Shown here one piece after another: positions 48,086 through 57,600 of a DNA stretch of 64,000 nt. Source of the stretch: Mycobacterium seoulense (GTDB taxonomy: Bacteria > Actinomycetota > Actinomycetes > Mycobacteriales > Mycobacteriaceae); the NCBI RefSeq assembly GCF_010731595.1, contig NZ_AP022582.1, positions 2,480,001 through 2,544,000 of the forward strand. The letters run 5' to 3'. The stretch's first letter is position 1, and every line of letters begins with the position of its first letter. A program made the position numbers and the translations under genes. Below the pieces are notes generated by a model. That model was given only the letters and a program-made list of their open reading frames with translations, did no database searches and had not been told where the DNA came from.

Positions 48086-48263
48086 CCGGTTGTCGCGTCG
48101 GAGGATCGGAGTCGACCGAAAGAACAGCCCACACAGCAGAAGATGGCAAACCCCCGTGTAGCACGGTCCAGTCAGGCAGACTGAGCCCCGTGGCAATGAG
48201 CACGTCCGTGCACACGCGTAGCAGCGCGTCAGCGCAAGCGCCGGGAAGACTGGCAGTAGAGCC

Positions 48264-48932
48264 ATGAGTTGGGAGACCTTGCTCACGAGCACTCTCGTGC
48301 CGGTCGCGTCCGTTGTCTCAACTGCGACGGTGGCGATCTGGACGAAGCGTATCGACGCCAGAACCAAGCGCGAGGATCGAGACCACGCGCTGGTGCTCGA
48401 CTACGAGAAGCGGGCCGGCGAGGACAAGAAGGCGGTGCTGAAGCGTCTCATCTCGGCAACCCTTTACCTCAAGCGCGGGGCGGAACCCCTCGCGGGTACG
48501 GACGTCACCGATGAGAGCGTCAGCCGAAGGAGGGCGGCGGCCACCAGCGAGTTGTACGAATTCCGCGCCCGGCTGGGCCTCGACGACGGAGTCGCGGAGC
48601 TGATGATCTACGCCGCAGAGCCGGTTCGCGACCTCACCGAATTGATTCTCGACGAATGGGACCGCCAATTCCGTGAGCATGGCTACTCGCTGACGCAGCT
48701 GGATGAGTGCAAGCAGCAACTCCAAGCAGCGGTCGACGTCCCTCAAAACAGCGATGAGGCGATGATCGAACGGAAGCGAAAGTGGACCGCGCTGAAGGAC
48801 GAGGAAGCATCGTTTCTCAAGCAACTCGGCGATGAGTCGGACCTTGACGTCGACGCGCTGGTGGAGCTGTGCAACCGATTGTTGAAAGCCGCCCACACAG
48901 ACCTGCGCGGTGGCTACGGCATCGACACCTGA
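48264..48932 (+). CDS. Hypothetical membrane-anchored coiled-coil protein
   Basis: A 222-residue protein with an N-terminal hydrophobic stretch (LLTSTLVPVASVVSTATVAIW, residues 6-26) that may be a single anchor. A charged helical body follows: KRIDARTKREDRDHALVLDY, then RAAATSELYEFRARLGL, then ALKDEEASFLKQLGDESDLDV. This resembles small phage or defence-island membrane proteins with a cytoplasmic coiled coil, but I do not recognise a family and assign no function. The start is the ATG at 48264. It closes the accessory region to the right of tRNA-Lys. Confidence 0.6.
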   Translation: MSWETLLTSTLVPVASVVSTATVAIWTKRIDARTKREDRDHALVLDYEKRAGEDKKAVLKRLISATLYLKRGAEPLAGTDVTDESVSRRRAAATSELYEFRARLGLDDGVAELMIYAAEPVRDLTELILDEWDRQFREHGYSLTQLDECKQQLQAAVDVPQNSDEAMIERKRKWTALKDEEASFLKQLGDESDLDVDALVELCNRLLKAAHTDLRGGYGIDT

Positions 48933-49056
48933 CATGCGGCGGGCCCGTCCCGACTTTTTCGGCGTGATTCGCCTGCCGCGCGAACGAGCCTGCAGGTAGC
49001 TTCTCCTTCACAGCGAGTGCCCAGGACCGCCGTCGAGCTGCGCCGAAGGAGCTGCC

Positions 49057-50799
49057 ATGGGGTTCATCCAGCCGAATCTGCCCGTCGTCGACCTGGCTGA
49101 ATGGAGCAAGCGGAGCCGCGCACAGCGGATCGTGCCGATGGTGCGCCACATCGCCGAGAACGGGTTCGGCACTCCGCTGGTGATGCACGTGATGTACGGC
49201 GCGAAGATCGCGCTGTACATCCTCGGCGGCTGGGTGTTCGGCTGGTGCACGACCGGCATCGGCAGCTTCACGGGCGTCGCCGCGTGGTGGTCGGAACCGA
49301 TCGTGTTCGAAAAGGCCGTGCTGTACACGATGCTGTTCGAAGTCATCGGACTGGGCTGTTGCTTCGGGCCACTGGCCGGCCGTTACTTCCCGCCGATGGG
49401 CTCGATCCTGTACTGGTTGCGGCCCGGAACCATCCGGTTGCCGCCATGGCCCGATCGGGTGCCGCTGACCCGGGGCAGCGTCCGCAGCCCGATCGACGCG
49501 GCGCTCTACGGTGCGCTGCTGGTCTTGCTCGCGATCGCGCTGGTGTCCGACGGCACCGGCCCAATTCCCGCCCTGCACACCGAGATTGGTGTGCTGGCGC
49601 CCTGGCACACCGTCGCGATCCTGGCGGTGCTGGCCGTCGTCGGCCTGCGCGACAAGGTGATCTTCCTGGCCGCTCGCGGCGAGGTCTACGCGCCGTTGGC
49701 GCTGGTCTTCCTGTTCGCCGGGGCGGACTGCATCATCGGGGCCAAGGTGGTCTTCATGGTGATCTGGCTGGGCGCGGCCACCTCGAAACTCAACAGGCAC
49801 TTCCCGTTCGTGATCTCAACGATGCTGGCGAACAACCCGTTCATCCCGTCCGGGCCGCTCAAACGGTCGATGTTCAAGCGTTATCCCGACGACTTGCGGC
49901 CCAGCGCGCTGGCGGGTTTCATCGCCCACTTCTCCACCGCCGTGGAAGGCCTGGTGCCGCTGGCGCTGCTGTTCTCCCACGGCGGCTGGCCGACGGCCAT
50001 CGCCGCGTTCGTGATGATCGTGTTCCACCTGAACATCCTGCTGGCTTTCCCGATGGGTGTGCCCCTGGAGTGGAACGTGTTCATGATCTTCGGGGTGTTG
50101 TCGCTGTTCGTCGCGCATGCCCGCCTTGGGTTGTCCGATCTGGCCAACCCGTTGCCGGTGGTGGTCCTGTTCGCGGTCATCGCCGGAATCGTCGTCGTCG
50201 GAAACCTCTACCCGCGCAAGGTGTCCTTCCTGCCGGGCATGCGCTACTACGCGGGCAACTGGGACACCACGGTGTGGTGCGTCAAGCCCTCGGTCGACGA
50301 GAAGTTCCGCACCGGCTCCCGCGCGCTCGGGCCAATGCAACACCTGCAACTCGAACGCCTCTACGGCTCCAAAGAGGCGACCCTGGTTCCGCTTCACCTC
50401 GCGATGGCGTTCCGCGGGATGAACACCCACGGCCGCGCGCTGTTCACCCTGGTGCATCGCGCGCTGGCCGGCTACGACGAGGACGACTACAACCTGTGCG
50501 AGGGCGAGGTGCTCTGCTCGATGGTGCTGGGGTGGAACTTCGGCGACGGACACATGCACAACGAATGCCTCATCGAGGCGCTACAACAGCGCTGCCGGTT
50601 CCAGCCCGGCGAGGTGCGGGTGGTGATCCTGGACTCGCAGCCCATCCACATCCAGCGCCAGGAGTACCGGCTCGTCGACGCGGCCACCGGCGAATTCGAG
50701 CGCGGCTATGTCGACGTCGACGACATGGTCACCGCGCAGCCCTGGGCCGACGACATTCCGGTACACGTCCAGAGCGGCACGGGCGCCGGCATGACCTGA
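49057..50799 (+). CDS. DUF3556 transmembrane protein
   Basis: A 580-residue protein with about ten hydrophobic helices in its first 410 residues (for example ALYILGGWVFGWCTTGIGSF, FVISTMLANNPFIPSGP, IVFHLNILLAFPMGVPLEW). A soluble C-terminal region of about 170 residues begins YPRKVSFLPGMRYYAGNWDT and ends with GWNFGDGHMHNECLIEALQQ and QPIHIQRQEYRLVDAATGEF. The combination matches mycobacterial DUF3556 proteins; their biochemical role is not established. The ATG at 49057 is preceded by AAGGAG at 6 nt. It is convergent with the Rv2520c homologue, 4 nt apart. Confidence 0.8.
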   Translation: MGFIQPNLPVVDLAEWSKRSRAQRIVPMVRHIAENGFGTPLVMHVMYGAKIALYILGGWVFGWCTTGIGSFTGVAAWWSEPIVFEKAVLYTMLFEVIGLGCCFGPLAGRYFPPMGSILYWLRPGTIRLPPWPDRVPLTRGSVRSPIDAALYGALLVLLAIALVSDGTGPIPALHTEIGVLAPWHTVAILAVLAVVGLRDKVIFLAARGEVYAPLALVFLFAGADCIIGAKVVFMVIWLGAATSKLNRHFPFVISTMLANNPFIPSGPLKRSMFKRYPDDLRPSALAGFIAHFSTAVEGLVPLALLFSHGGWPTAIAAFVMIVFHLNILLAFPMGVPLEWNVFMIFGVLSLFVAHARLGLSDLANPLPVVVLFAVIAGIVVVGNLYPRKVSFLPGMRYYAGNWDTTVWCVKPSVDEKFRTGSRALGPMQHLQLERLYGSKEATLVPLHLAMAFRGMNTHGRALFTLVHRALAGYDEDDYNLCEGEVLCSMVLGWNFGDGHMHNECLIEALQQRCRFQPGEVRVVILDSQPIHIQRQEYRLVDAATGEFERGYVDVDDMVTAQPWADDIPVHVQSGTGAGMT

Positions 50800-50803
50800 C
50801 GCG

Positions 50804-51031
50804 TCAGCGGTTGCGCACCCGGTGCACCACCACGACGACGACGAGGACACCGACGCCGGCGAGAGTCACCGTCACCGCGGGCTTCTTGACGAAGTCCACC
50901 ACCTTCGCCTTCAGGTCGTCGGCCAGGCGCCGCGGGTTGGCGCGCACGGCGAGTGAGTCGACGGTGGCCGCCAGCTGGTCGCGGGCGACATCGATGTCCC
51001 GCTTGATCGCCTCGGGGTCCCGGTCCGCCAC
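50804..51031 (-). CDS. Small membrane protein, DUF3618 family (Rv2520c type)
   Basis: A 75-residue protein. The N-terminal 45 residues form a charged helix (DPEAIKRDIDVARDQLAATV, then ANPRRLADDLKAKVVDF). One transmembrane helix follows (VTVTLAGVGVLVVVVVVH), and RVRNR ends the chain. This is the DUF3618 pattern found near membrane-stress genes. The GTG at 51031 with GGGAGG 8 nt upstream is chosen over the ATG ten codons earlier. The length equals that of Rv2520c. It is divergent from bcp with a 96-nt gap. Confidence 0.85.
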   Translation of the reverse strand: MADRDPEAIKRDIDVARDQLAATVDSLAVRANPRRLADDLKAKVVDFVKKPAVTVTLAGVGVLVVVVVVHRVRNR

Positions 51032-51127
51032 GTGTCTGTCCTCCCAGTCGGCCTCATGCACCTGACGAACTACCCTAGATCAGCTGGCGACAACCCCAAC
51101 GCTCCGGTGAACAGAAAGGGGCCCGAA

Positions 51128-51604
51128 TTGGCCGAGACCACGCGCCTTGCGCCGGGCGACACAGCGCCCTCCTTCCGCCTGCCCGACGCCGACGGAAACA
51201 CGGTGTCGCTGGCCGATTACCAGGGGCGTCGCGTCATCGTGTACTTCTACCCGGCCGCCTCCACGCCGGGCTGCACCAAACAGGCCTGCGACTTCCGCGA
51301 CAACCTGCACGAACTCGGCGGAGCCGGGCTCGACGTCATCGGGATCTCCCCCGACAAACCGGAGAAGCTGGCCAAGTTCCGCGACGCCGAGAAGCTGACG
51401 TTCCCCCTGCTGTCGGATCCCGATCGCAAGGTCCTGACGGCCTGGGGCGCCTACGGCGAGAAGCAGATGTACGGCAAGACCGTGCAGGGCGTGATCCGCT
51501 CGACCTTTGTGGTCGACGAGAAGGGCAAGATCGCCCTCGCGCGGTACAACGTCAAGGCAGCACATACGTCGTCCTTCATCAAAAAGCTGTTCAGTGCCTC
51601 GTAA
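51128..51604 (+). CDS. bcp: Peroxiredoxin Bcp with altered C-terminus
   Basis: A 158-residue thiol peroxidase that reduces hydroperoxides. The peroxidatic and resolving Cys lie five residues apart in STPGCTKQACDFRD, typical of the BCP/PrxQ class. LTAWGAYGEKQMYGKTVQGV and RSTFVVDEKGK are conserved. The likely start is the TTG at 51128 with AAAGGGG upstream, which gives the Rv2521 length. The expected tail after NVKA is missing: here it reads AHTSSFIKKLFSAS, whereas the tail I recall for M. tuberculosis Bcp (GHVAKLRRDLSV) is present at 52323-52361. The protein is therefore a fusion of bcp with a foreign end. The fold should be complete, but the last helix is different. Confidence 0.88.
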   Translation: MAETTRLAPGDTAPSFRLPDADGNTVSLADYQGRRVIVYFYPAASTPGCTKQACDFRDNLHELGGAGLDVIGISPDKPEKLAKFRDAEKLTFPLLSDPDRKVLTAWGAYGEKQMYGKTVQGVIRSTFVVDEKGKIALARYNVKAAHTSSFIKKLFSAS

Positions 51605-51730
51605 TTGATTCGCGGTCGTCACGTGTGTGGAAAGGGACCATCGGCCCTACAGAACGCCGAGGTCGCAGCGCATTCTTGATGCCGAATCATCCACGACTGA
51701 CTTGCGTCAGCCATTCCTTGGGGAGCGATC

Positions 51731-52063
51731 ATGGCAGAAGCCACCGAGAAGAAGCCGTCGGCGGCGGAACGTGCGTCAGACCTGACACAACGAGCGGCAA
51801 GCCTGTCCGATGAAGTGCTCAAGTCGGTCGAATCCGGACAACGGACCGCTATCGATGCCGTACGCAAGTTCGTTGGCGCTGTCGACGAGTCGTTGCCCGG
51901 GCACGGCGACGACCATCCGTCGAGACGCAATACGATCGTCGACGCCGCCCTCGATATGGCGGACAAGCTCGTCAAGACGCAGTACGAGTTCATTCGTAGC
52001 GTCGTCAGCAGCGCGAGCGAGACGCTGAAGAAGCAGGGCGACGAGAAGCCAGGCGCCGAGTAA
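51731..52063 (+). CDS. Small helical (phasin-like) protein
   Basis: A 110-residue hydrophilic protein that should be almost wholly helical: AEATEKKPSAAERASDLTQR, EVLKSVESGQRTAIDAVRKF and LDMADKLVKTQYEFIRSVVS are amphipathic segments. The layout resembles phasins or granule/lipid-droplet coat proteins, but the similarity is only by type. The ATG at 51731 has GGGGAG about 6 nt upstream. It lies inside the DNA that separates the body of bcp from its lost tail, so it probably came with that insertion. No signal peptide or membrane helix is present. Confidence 0.6.
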   Translation: MAEATEKKPSAAERASDLTQRAASLSDEVLKSVESGQRTAIDAVRKFVGAVDESLPGHGDDHPSRRNTIVDAALDMADKLVKTQYEFIRSVVSSASETLKKQGDEKPGAE

Positions 52064-52124
52064 GTCGCGCTGCCTACTCGCCAGGGGTTGTCGGTGGTTC
52101 GACACCGGACTCCGCGCGGACAGC

Positions 52125-52322
52125 TACGAATAACCGCCGAGTACGCGCCTCAAGACGACGGTAGCGTGCGTGTCGATAACCGGTGCATCGACAAGAACGG
52201 TGCACCGCTGCGGGCGATCGGTCGTGCAACCCAGGTGAACGGCCGGGCGGGGAAAGTTGGAGGTGTCGTTCCTTCCGCAATTCCTGCGGTGGATCCCCTT
52301 CACCAAAGGTGACTACTGGGGT
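52125..52322 (+). pseudogene. Lipocalin (Blc-like) remnant with one frameshift
   Basis: One frame encodes ITAEYAPQDDGSVRVDNRCI followed by DKNGAPLRAIGRATQVN (from 52130). The next frame encodes GKLEVSFLPQFLRWIPFTKG then DYW (to 52319). Together these are the central strands of a bacterial lipocalin of the Blc family. A single extra G in the run GGGG at 52249-52252 accounts for the shift. The N-terminal part and everything after GDYW are missing. The second frame continues directly into the orphan Bcp tail. It cannot make a functional lipocalin. Confidence 0.7.
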
Positions 52323-52361
52323 GGGCACGTCGCCAAACTGCGCCGCGACCTGTCGGTCTGA
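52323..52361 (+). pseudogene. Displaced 3' end of bcp (GHVAKLRRDLSV and stop)
   Basis: Codons GGG CAC GTC ... GTC TGA encode GHVAKLRRDLSV, identical to my recollection of the last 12 residues of M. tuberculosis Bcp. It lies about 720 nt beyond the stop codon of the present bcp and is in frame with the second half of the lipocalin remnant. This shows that the insert landed within the last 13 codons of bcp. Confidence 0.75.
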
Positions 52362-52536
52362 TCGCCTTTCGAGCCGAAACCGAACGCTGGCGCGTGGCCC
52401 CGGGCCAGGTCGGCGAGACCATGACGTACTGGCCGGCCCGGCTACAAGCTGGGATCGGTAGCCGCGAGCGAACGTCAGACTCTCGCAAGTGGTTCGCCGT
52501 AACACGCGGCTCGATGGGCAACGAAAGGATCTTCCG

Positions 52537-52830
52537 ATGGATGCACCGCGCACGTTGGGCCGGATCATCGGCGCGGCAATGATCTCCGGCGGCGTGGCGA
52601 TGGCCGGTCTGGGCGTTGCCGCGCCCGCCCAGGCCGGCCCGTCCTACTGGCACTACTGCCCCGGCCAGAAATGGGGATACACGGTTCCGATACCACCGGG
52701 ATTTGATCTGAGCGTGTGTCACTGGTTCGCCGTTACCGTTGAGAACGGCCCGTCGGGCCCGGTGTATCACTTCGCGGAGGCCGACCCGGCGCAAGTGCCC
52801 CCTCCGGCCCCCGGCTTCCCCTGGCCGTGA
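52537..52830 (+). CDS. Small secreted Trp/Cys-rich protein
   Basis: A 97-residue exported protein. The signal peptide (MDAPRTLGRIIGAAMISGGV onward) ends AQA|GPSYW. The mature part begins GPSYWHYCPGQKWGYTVPIP and contains DLSVCHWFAVTVENG, then an acidic Pro-rich end. Two Cys are spaced to form one disulfide. It shares C-P-x-Q-x-W ... C-x-W with the protein at 23604. The ATG at 52537 has AAAGGA about 8 nt upstream. It ends 13 nt before the stop of the convergent peptidase gene. Function unknown; likely an envelope or culture-filtrate protein. Confidence 0.75.
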   Translation: MDAPRTLGRIIGAAMISGGVAMAGLGVAAPAQAGPSYWHYCPGQKWGYTVPIPPGFDLSVCHWFAVTVENGPSGPVYHFAEADPAQVPPPAPGFPWP

Positions 52831-52843
52831 ACTTCCGCTGCGG

Positions 52844-54169
52844 TCAGGCCAGATTGGCCAGCAGCAGCGCCTCGGCGATAGCGGCGCGTTCCAGCACACC
52901 CAGGTGCAGGCTCTCGTTGACGCTGTGCGCCTGGGTGCCGGGATCCTCGACGCCCGTGACCAGAATCTTCGCCTGCGGGAACGCGGCGGCGAACTCGGCG
53001 ATGAACGGGATGGAGCCGCCCATGCCCGTGTCGATCGCTTCGGTACCCCACGCCTGGCGGAACGCCGCTCGCGCCGCGTCGTACACCGGGCCGCTGGCGT
53101 CGATCGCGTACGGCTCGCCGATGTCGCCGCGCGTGACGGTCACGTGTGCGCCCCACGGTGCATGCTCTCGAAGATGCGCCGTCAACGCGTCCAGGTGTGC
53201 CTCGGCGTCGCCGCCGGGCGCGACCCGCATGCTGATCTTCGCGCGGGCCCGCGGGATCAGGGTGTTCGACGCTTTCTCGATGGGCGTGGTGTCGATGCCG
53301 ATCACGGTGATCGCGGGTTTGGCCCACAGCCGCTGCGGCGCCGAACCGGAACCGATTTCGGACACCCCGTCCAACAGCCCGGAGTCCGCACGCACCCGCT
53401 CGGGCGGGTAATCCACAGCGGCGGCGTTACTTTCGTGCAGGCCGACGACGGCCACGTTGCCGTCGTCGTCGTGCAGGCTGGCCAGCAGCCGCACCAGAGC
53501 GCTTAGCGCGTCGGGAACCACGCCACCCCAGATGCCCGAGTGCAGCCCGTGGTCGAGCGTGGCGACCTCGACCACGCAGTCGACCAGGCCCCGCAGCGAA
53601 ACCGTCAGCGCCGGAACGTCGGTGCTCCAGTTGTCCGAGTCGGCGATGACGATCACGTCGGCCGCGAGCGCGTCGCGGTGGGCGGCCAGCAGTCGGCCCA
53701 GCGACGGTGAGCCGGACTCCTCCTCGCCCTCGACGAAGACCGTCACGCCGACCGGCGGTTGGCCGCCGTGCGCTCTGAACGCCGCCAAATGCGTTGCGAT
53801 GCCTGCCTTGTCGTCGGCGCTGCCCCGGCCGTAGAGCCGCCCACCTCGTTCGGTCGGTTCGAAGGGCGGCGACGCCCACTGGCCGGCATCGCCTTCGGGC
53901 TGCACGTCGTGGTGGGCGTACAGGAGTACGGTCGGCGCGCCCGGGGGCGCGGGATGGCGGGCGATGACCGCCGGGGCGCCGCCCTCGCTGACGATCAGCA
54001 CATCGCCAAAACCGGCCTGCGACAAGAGATCCGCCACCGCCCGCGCGCTGCGGTGCACCTCGTCGCGCCGGCCCGGGTCGGACCACACCGATTCGATGCG
54101 TACCAAGTCCTCCAGGTCGCCGCGCACGGACGGCAGCACCTCACGGACGCGCTCAACAAGATCGCTCAT
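52844..54169 (-). CDS. M20 family metallopeptidase/dipeptidase (Rv2522c type)
   Basis: A 441-residue zinc peptidase. The metal-binding sites are visible: LLYAHHDVQPEGD (first His and Asp), GRGSADDKAGIATHLAAFRA (bridging Asp), VFVEGEEESGSPSL (catalytic Glu-Glu), and the later His in THSVNES-like TQAHSVNESLHLG. A dimerisation domain separates these from about 195 to 310. The substrate is probably a dipeptide or an N-acyl or carboxylated amine; this is not determined. The ATG at 54169 (MSDLVERVREVLPSV) is used; the frame is open for 20 more codons. It follows acpS on the same strand with a 102-nt gap. Confidence 0.88.
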   Translation of the reverse strand: MSDLVERVREVLPSVRGDLEDLVRIESVWSDPGRRDEVHRSARAVADLLSQAGFGDVLIVSEGGAPAVIARHPAPPGAPTVLLYAHHDVQPEGDAGQWASPPFEPTERGGRLYGRGSADDKAGIATHLAAFRAHGGQPPVGVTVFVEGEEESGSPSLGRLLAAHRDALAADVIVIADSDNWSTDVPALTVSLRGLVDCVVEVATLDHGLHSGIWGGVVPDALSALVRLLASLHDDDGNVAVVGLHESNAAAVDYPPERVRADSGLLDGVSEIGSGSAPQRLWAKPAITVIGIDTTPIEKASNTLIPRARAKISMRVAPGGDAEAHLDALTAHLREHAPWGAHVTVTRGDIGEPYAIDASGPVYDAARAAFRQAWGTEAIDTGMGGSIPFIAEFAAAFPQAKILVTGVEDPGTQAHSVNESLHLGVLERAAIAEALLLANLA

Positions 54170-54271
54170 GATCTCGAGGCTAGTCGCGCGGGAAGAAGGC
54201 GGTCCCGGCGAGCGGGCGCAGAATGCCACCGCCTGCCGGCGTGTCGTGTACAGACACGCACGCTCGCGCCG

Positions 54272-54664
54272 TCAGGTCGTCTCCAGGATCGCGACGGCGG
54301 CCGCGGTGTCCCCCTCGTGCGTCAGCGACACGTGGATCGTGACGTCGGCCAGGTGTTTGGCGATGTCGCCGCTCAGCCGCACCCGGGGCCGCCCCCACAT
54401 GTCAGTGACCACCTCGATGTCGCGGTGGATGTCCTCCGGCAGCACGGGCCGCTGGGCGAACCGGGACCCCGACCAGGCCTTGATCACCGCCTCCTTGGCC
54501 GCCCACCGGGCCGCCAGGTGGCGCGCCGCGGACGAGCTCTTGTCCGAGGCGTCGCGGCGCTCACCCGGTGTGAACGTCTCCGAGAAGACGGTTCCGGGCT
54601 GGTCGACCTGCTCGGCGAAATCAGGGATGGAGACGACGTCGATCCCCACACCGACTATTCCCAT
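54272..54664 (-). CDS. acpS: Holo-ACP synthase AcpS
   Basis: A 130-residue 4'-phosphopantetheinyl transferase, the same length as Rv2523c. GIVGVGIDVVSIPDF holds the Mg-binding Asp and HLAARWAAKEAVIKAW the Glu and Lys that bind CoA. VTIHVSLTHEGDTAAAVAIL is the conserved end. It activates the ACP domain of Fas by transferring phosphopantetheine from CoA to the ACP serine. The ATG at 54664 (MGIVGVG) lies 31 nt after the fas stop, and longer in-frame starts would overlap fas. The pairing replaces the transferase domain that fungal Fas carries at its own C-terminus. Confidence 0.95.
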   Translation of the reverse strand: MGIVGVGIDVVSIPDFAEQVDQPGTVFSETFTPGERRDASDKSSSAARHLAARWAAKEAVIKAWSGSRFAQRPVLPEDIHRDIEVVTDMWGRPRVRLSGDIAKHLADVTIHVSLTHEGDTAAAVAILETT

Positions 54665-54695
54665 GGGTCGCCAGGCTAACGGACGGTCGACGACG

Positions 54696-57600
54696 TCATC
54701 CGGCCGAGACCTCGTAGGCATCGCCCTCACCCAGCCGGGACGCCGGGTTCAGCAGCATTGCCGCCTCCTGGCGCTTCTCCGGTACGTCATGGTCGAAACG
54801 GCGGTCCGCCGGCCGCTCGAACATGGGCGCACCGCCGGCGATCGCCGACGCCAGCCGGCGCTGACCGGCCAGCAGCCGCGCCTCCGCGCGCCGCTGGTAG
54901 TCCGCCCGCTGCTCGGGGTTCAGCGCGGCGATGAAGGCCTGCGGGTGCACCAGCGCCACCAGCCCGGACACATGCCCGAACCCGAGGCTGGTCACCATGC
55001 CGGCCTTCAGCGGGAACTTCTCACCGAGCCGCAGCGTCTCACGCACCCAGACGAAGTGGGCCGACCCGGCCAGTTCGTCGTCGACGCAGTCGAGGCTGCG
55101 GTTGGGCGGGATCACCCCGTCGCGCAGCATCTGGCACAAGCCCATCATCTGGAAGACCGCCGCGCCGCCCTTGGCGTGCCCGGTGAGGCTCTTCTGCGAC
55201 ACCACGAACAGCGGGGCGCCCTCGGAGCGACCCAACGAGTCGGCCAGCCGCTCGTGCAGCTCAGTCTCGTTGGGATCGTTGGCCAGCGTGGACGTGTCGT
55301 GCTTGGAGATCACGGCGATGTCGTCGGCGCCGACGCCGAGCTTGGCCAGCGACCGCGCCAACGCCGAGTCCCTGCCGCCGCGGCCCGCGCCCAGCGCGCC
55401 CAGACCCGGCGCCGGGATCGACGTGTGCACGCCGTCGGCGAACGATTGCGCGTAGGCCACCACCGCCAGCACCGGCAGGCCCATCTTGAGCGCCAGGTCG
55501 CCGCGGGCGAGCAGGATGGTGCCGCCCCCCTGCGCCTCGACGAACCCGAGCCGGCGCCGGTCGTTGGGCCGGGAGAACTTCGAGTCGTGAATGCCCCGGC
55601 CGCGCATCATGGACGTGTCGGCGGTGGCCGCCATGTCACCGAAGCCGATGATCGCTTCCAGCGTCAGGTCGTCGAAGCCGCCGGCCACCACCAGTTCGGC
55701 CTTGCCGAGGCGGATCTTGTCGACCCCCTCCTCGACCGATACCGCCGCGGTCGCGCACGCGCCGACCGGGTGGATCATCGCGCCGTAACTGCCCACGTAG
55801 CTCTGAATGACATGCGCGGCAACAACATTCGGCAGCACTTCCTGCAGGATGTCGTTCGGTTTGTTCCGGCCGAGCAGGTTGCCGTGATACATGGTCTGCA
55901 TCGACGTCATCCCGCCCATGCCGGTGCCCTGCGTGCTGGCCACCAGGCCGGGGTGCACCCACCGCATCAACTCGGTCGGGGCGAATCCCGAGGACAGGAA
56001 CGCGTCGACGGTCGCGACGATGTTCCACAGCGCCACCCGGTCGGTGGAGCTGGCCATGTCCTGGCTGATGCCGTACACGGTCGGATCGAACCCGGTGGGG
56101 ATCTGCGCGCCGACGGTTCGCGACAGCTTGGTCTTGCGCGGCACCCGGATCTCGGTGCCCGCCTTGCGCGTGACCTGCCAGTCGCTCGAGTCGGGGACCG
56201 GGCGAATGACCGTGTGCTCCGGATCGAACTCGACGAACCCGCGGGCGTCGGCTTCCGACGAGACGACGAAGGTGAAGTCCTTGTCCAGGAACACCGACAC
56301 CAGCAACGGCGACGCGTGATCGGGGTCGATCGCGCCGTCGTCGACGAACTCGCGAATGCCCACCCGCTCCACCACGGCGTCGTGGTAGCGCTCGACAAGC
56401 TCGGCCTCGTCGACCAGATCGCCGGATTGCGTGTCGTACCAACCGGGTTGCGGGTCGTCCTCCCAGCGGATCAGTCCCGTGGTCCAGGCCAGCTCGAGGA
56501 CGCCGGCCGCCGACAGTTCGTTGTCGACCTCCATCTCGAACCGGGTGCGCGACGAACCATACGGACCGATCTCGGCGCCACCGACGATCACCACCAGGTC
56601 GGCCGGGTCGACGTCGAGGTCGGCCCATTCCGGCGGGGGTGCCGGGGTGAAGCCGCGCGGCGGGGACGGCAGCGCGGCGATGGTGCCTTCGGCCGCAACG
56701 TCTTCCGTTGCCTGCTCGCCCGACGTGGCGTGCTCGCGGGCCTTGGCGGCCAATTCGGCCATGTCGAGGTCGGCCTCGGCGAGGCCGCCGGTCAGGTCCG
56801 CCTTGATCGGCGCGCCGGCCGCCGCGACCTTGGACTCGACGTCGCACAGGCCCAGCAGCATGGCGGCCATCTCGTCGGTGGAGTAGGTGGTTACACCGGC
56901 CTCCTCGACGGCGTCGACGATGGCGTCGTTGTGGCCCATCAGCCCGGTGCCGCGGGTCCAGCCGATCAGCGCATGCGCGAGGCTGACCCGGGAGGCCCAG
57001 GAGGATTCGGCGTGCCAACGGGTCACCAACGCGTCCAGCGCCGACTTGGCTTCGCCGTATGCGCCGTCACCGCCGAACATTCCGCGGTTGGGCGAGCCGG
57101 GCAACACGACGTGCAGCCGCGACGCGATGTCGCGCTCGGCGCCGATCTTGGACAGCCCGCCGATCAACCGCTGCACCGCCCACAGCAGAACCTTCATCTC
57201 CATCTCGGAGCGCGAACCGGCCTCCGACAGGTCGCCGGCGACACGTGGCGCCGCGAACGGGAACAGCAGTGTGGGAGTCTGCGCGTCCTTGATGTGAATG
57301 GATTGCGGCCCAAGGCTTTCGGTCTGCTCGGTACCGATCCATTCGACCAGGGCGTCGATGTCGGAGTAGGACGCCATGTTGGCGGCGACGACCCATAGCG
57401 CGGCGCCGTACCGGGCGTAGTCACGATACAGCCCGCGGTAGAACGCCAGCCGCTCGTCGTCGAGCTTCGATGTGGTGGCGACGACGGTCGCTCCGCCGTC
57501 GAGCAGTCGCGCGACCACCGACGCGGCGATCGAACCCTTCGACGCGCCCGTCACCACGGCAACTTCGTTGCTGTAGGGGCCGGGATCGGGGTTCTCGGCG

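Larger units (their letters stand above)
51557..52322. other. Approximate extent of DNA inserted in the 3' end of bcp
   Basis: Left breakpoint: just after the codons for NVKA of Bcp (about 51557-51562). Right breakpoint: just before GGGCACGTCGCC at 52323, which restarts the normal Bcp tail. The roughly 760 bp between contain the new end of bcp, a small helical-protein gene and a lipocalin remnant. No terminal inverted repeats or transposase are visible, so the mechanism is unclear. Confidence 0.7.

Noticed and set aside
53964..57398. 1144-codon plus-strand open frame across acpS and fas
   Set aside because: It crosses two well-supported minus-strand genes (acpS and the end of fas) and has low-complexity His/Arg/Gly/Gln composition.
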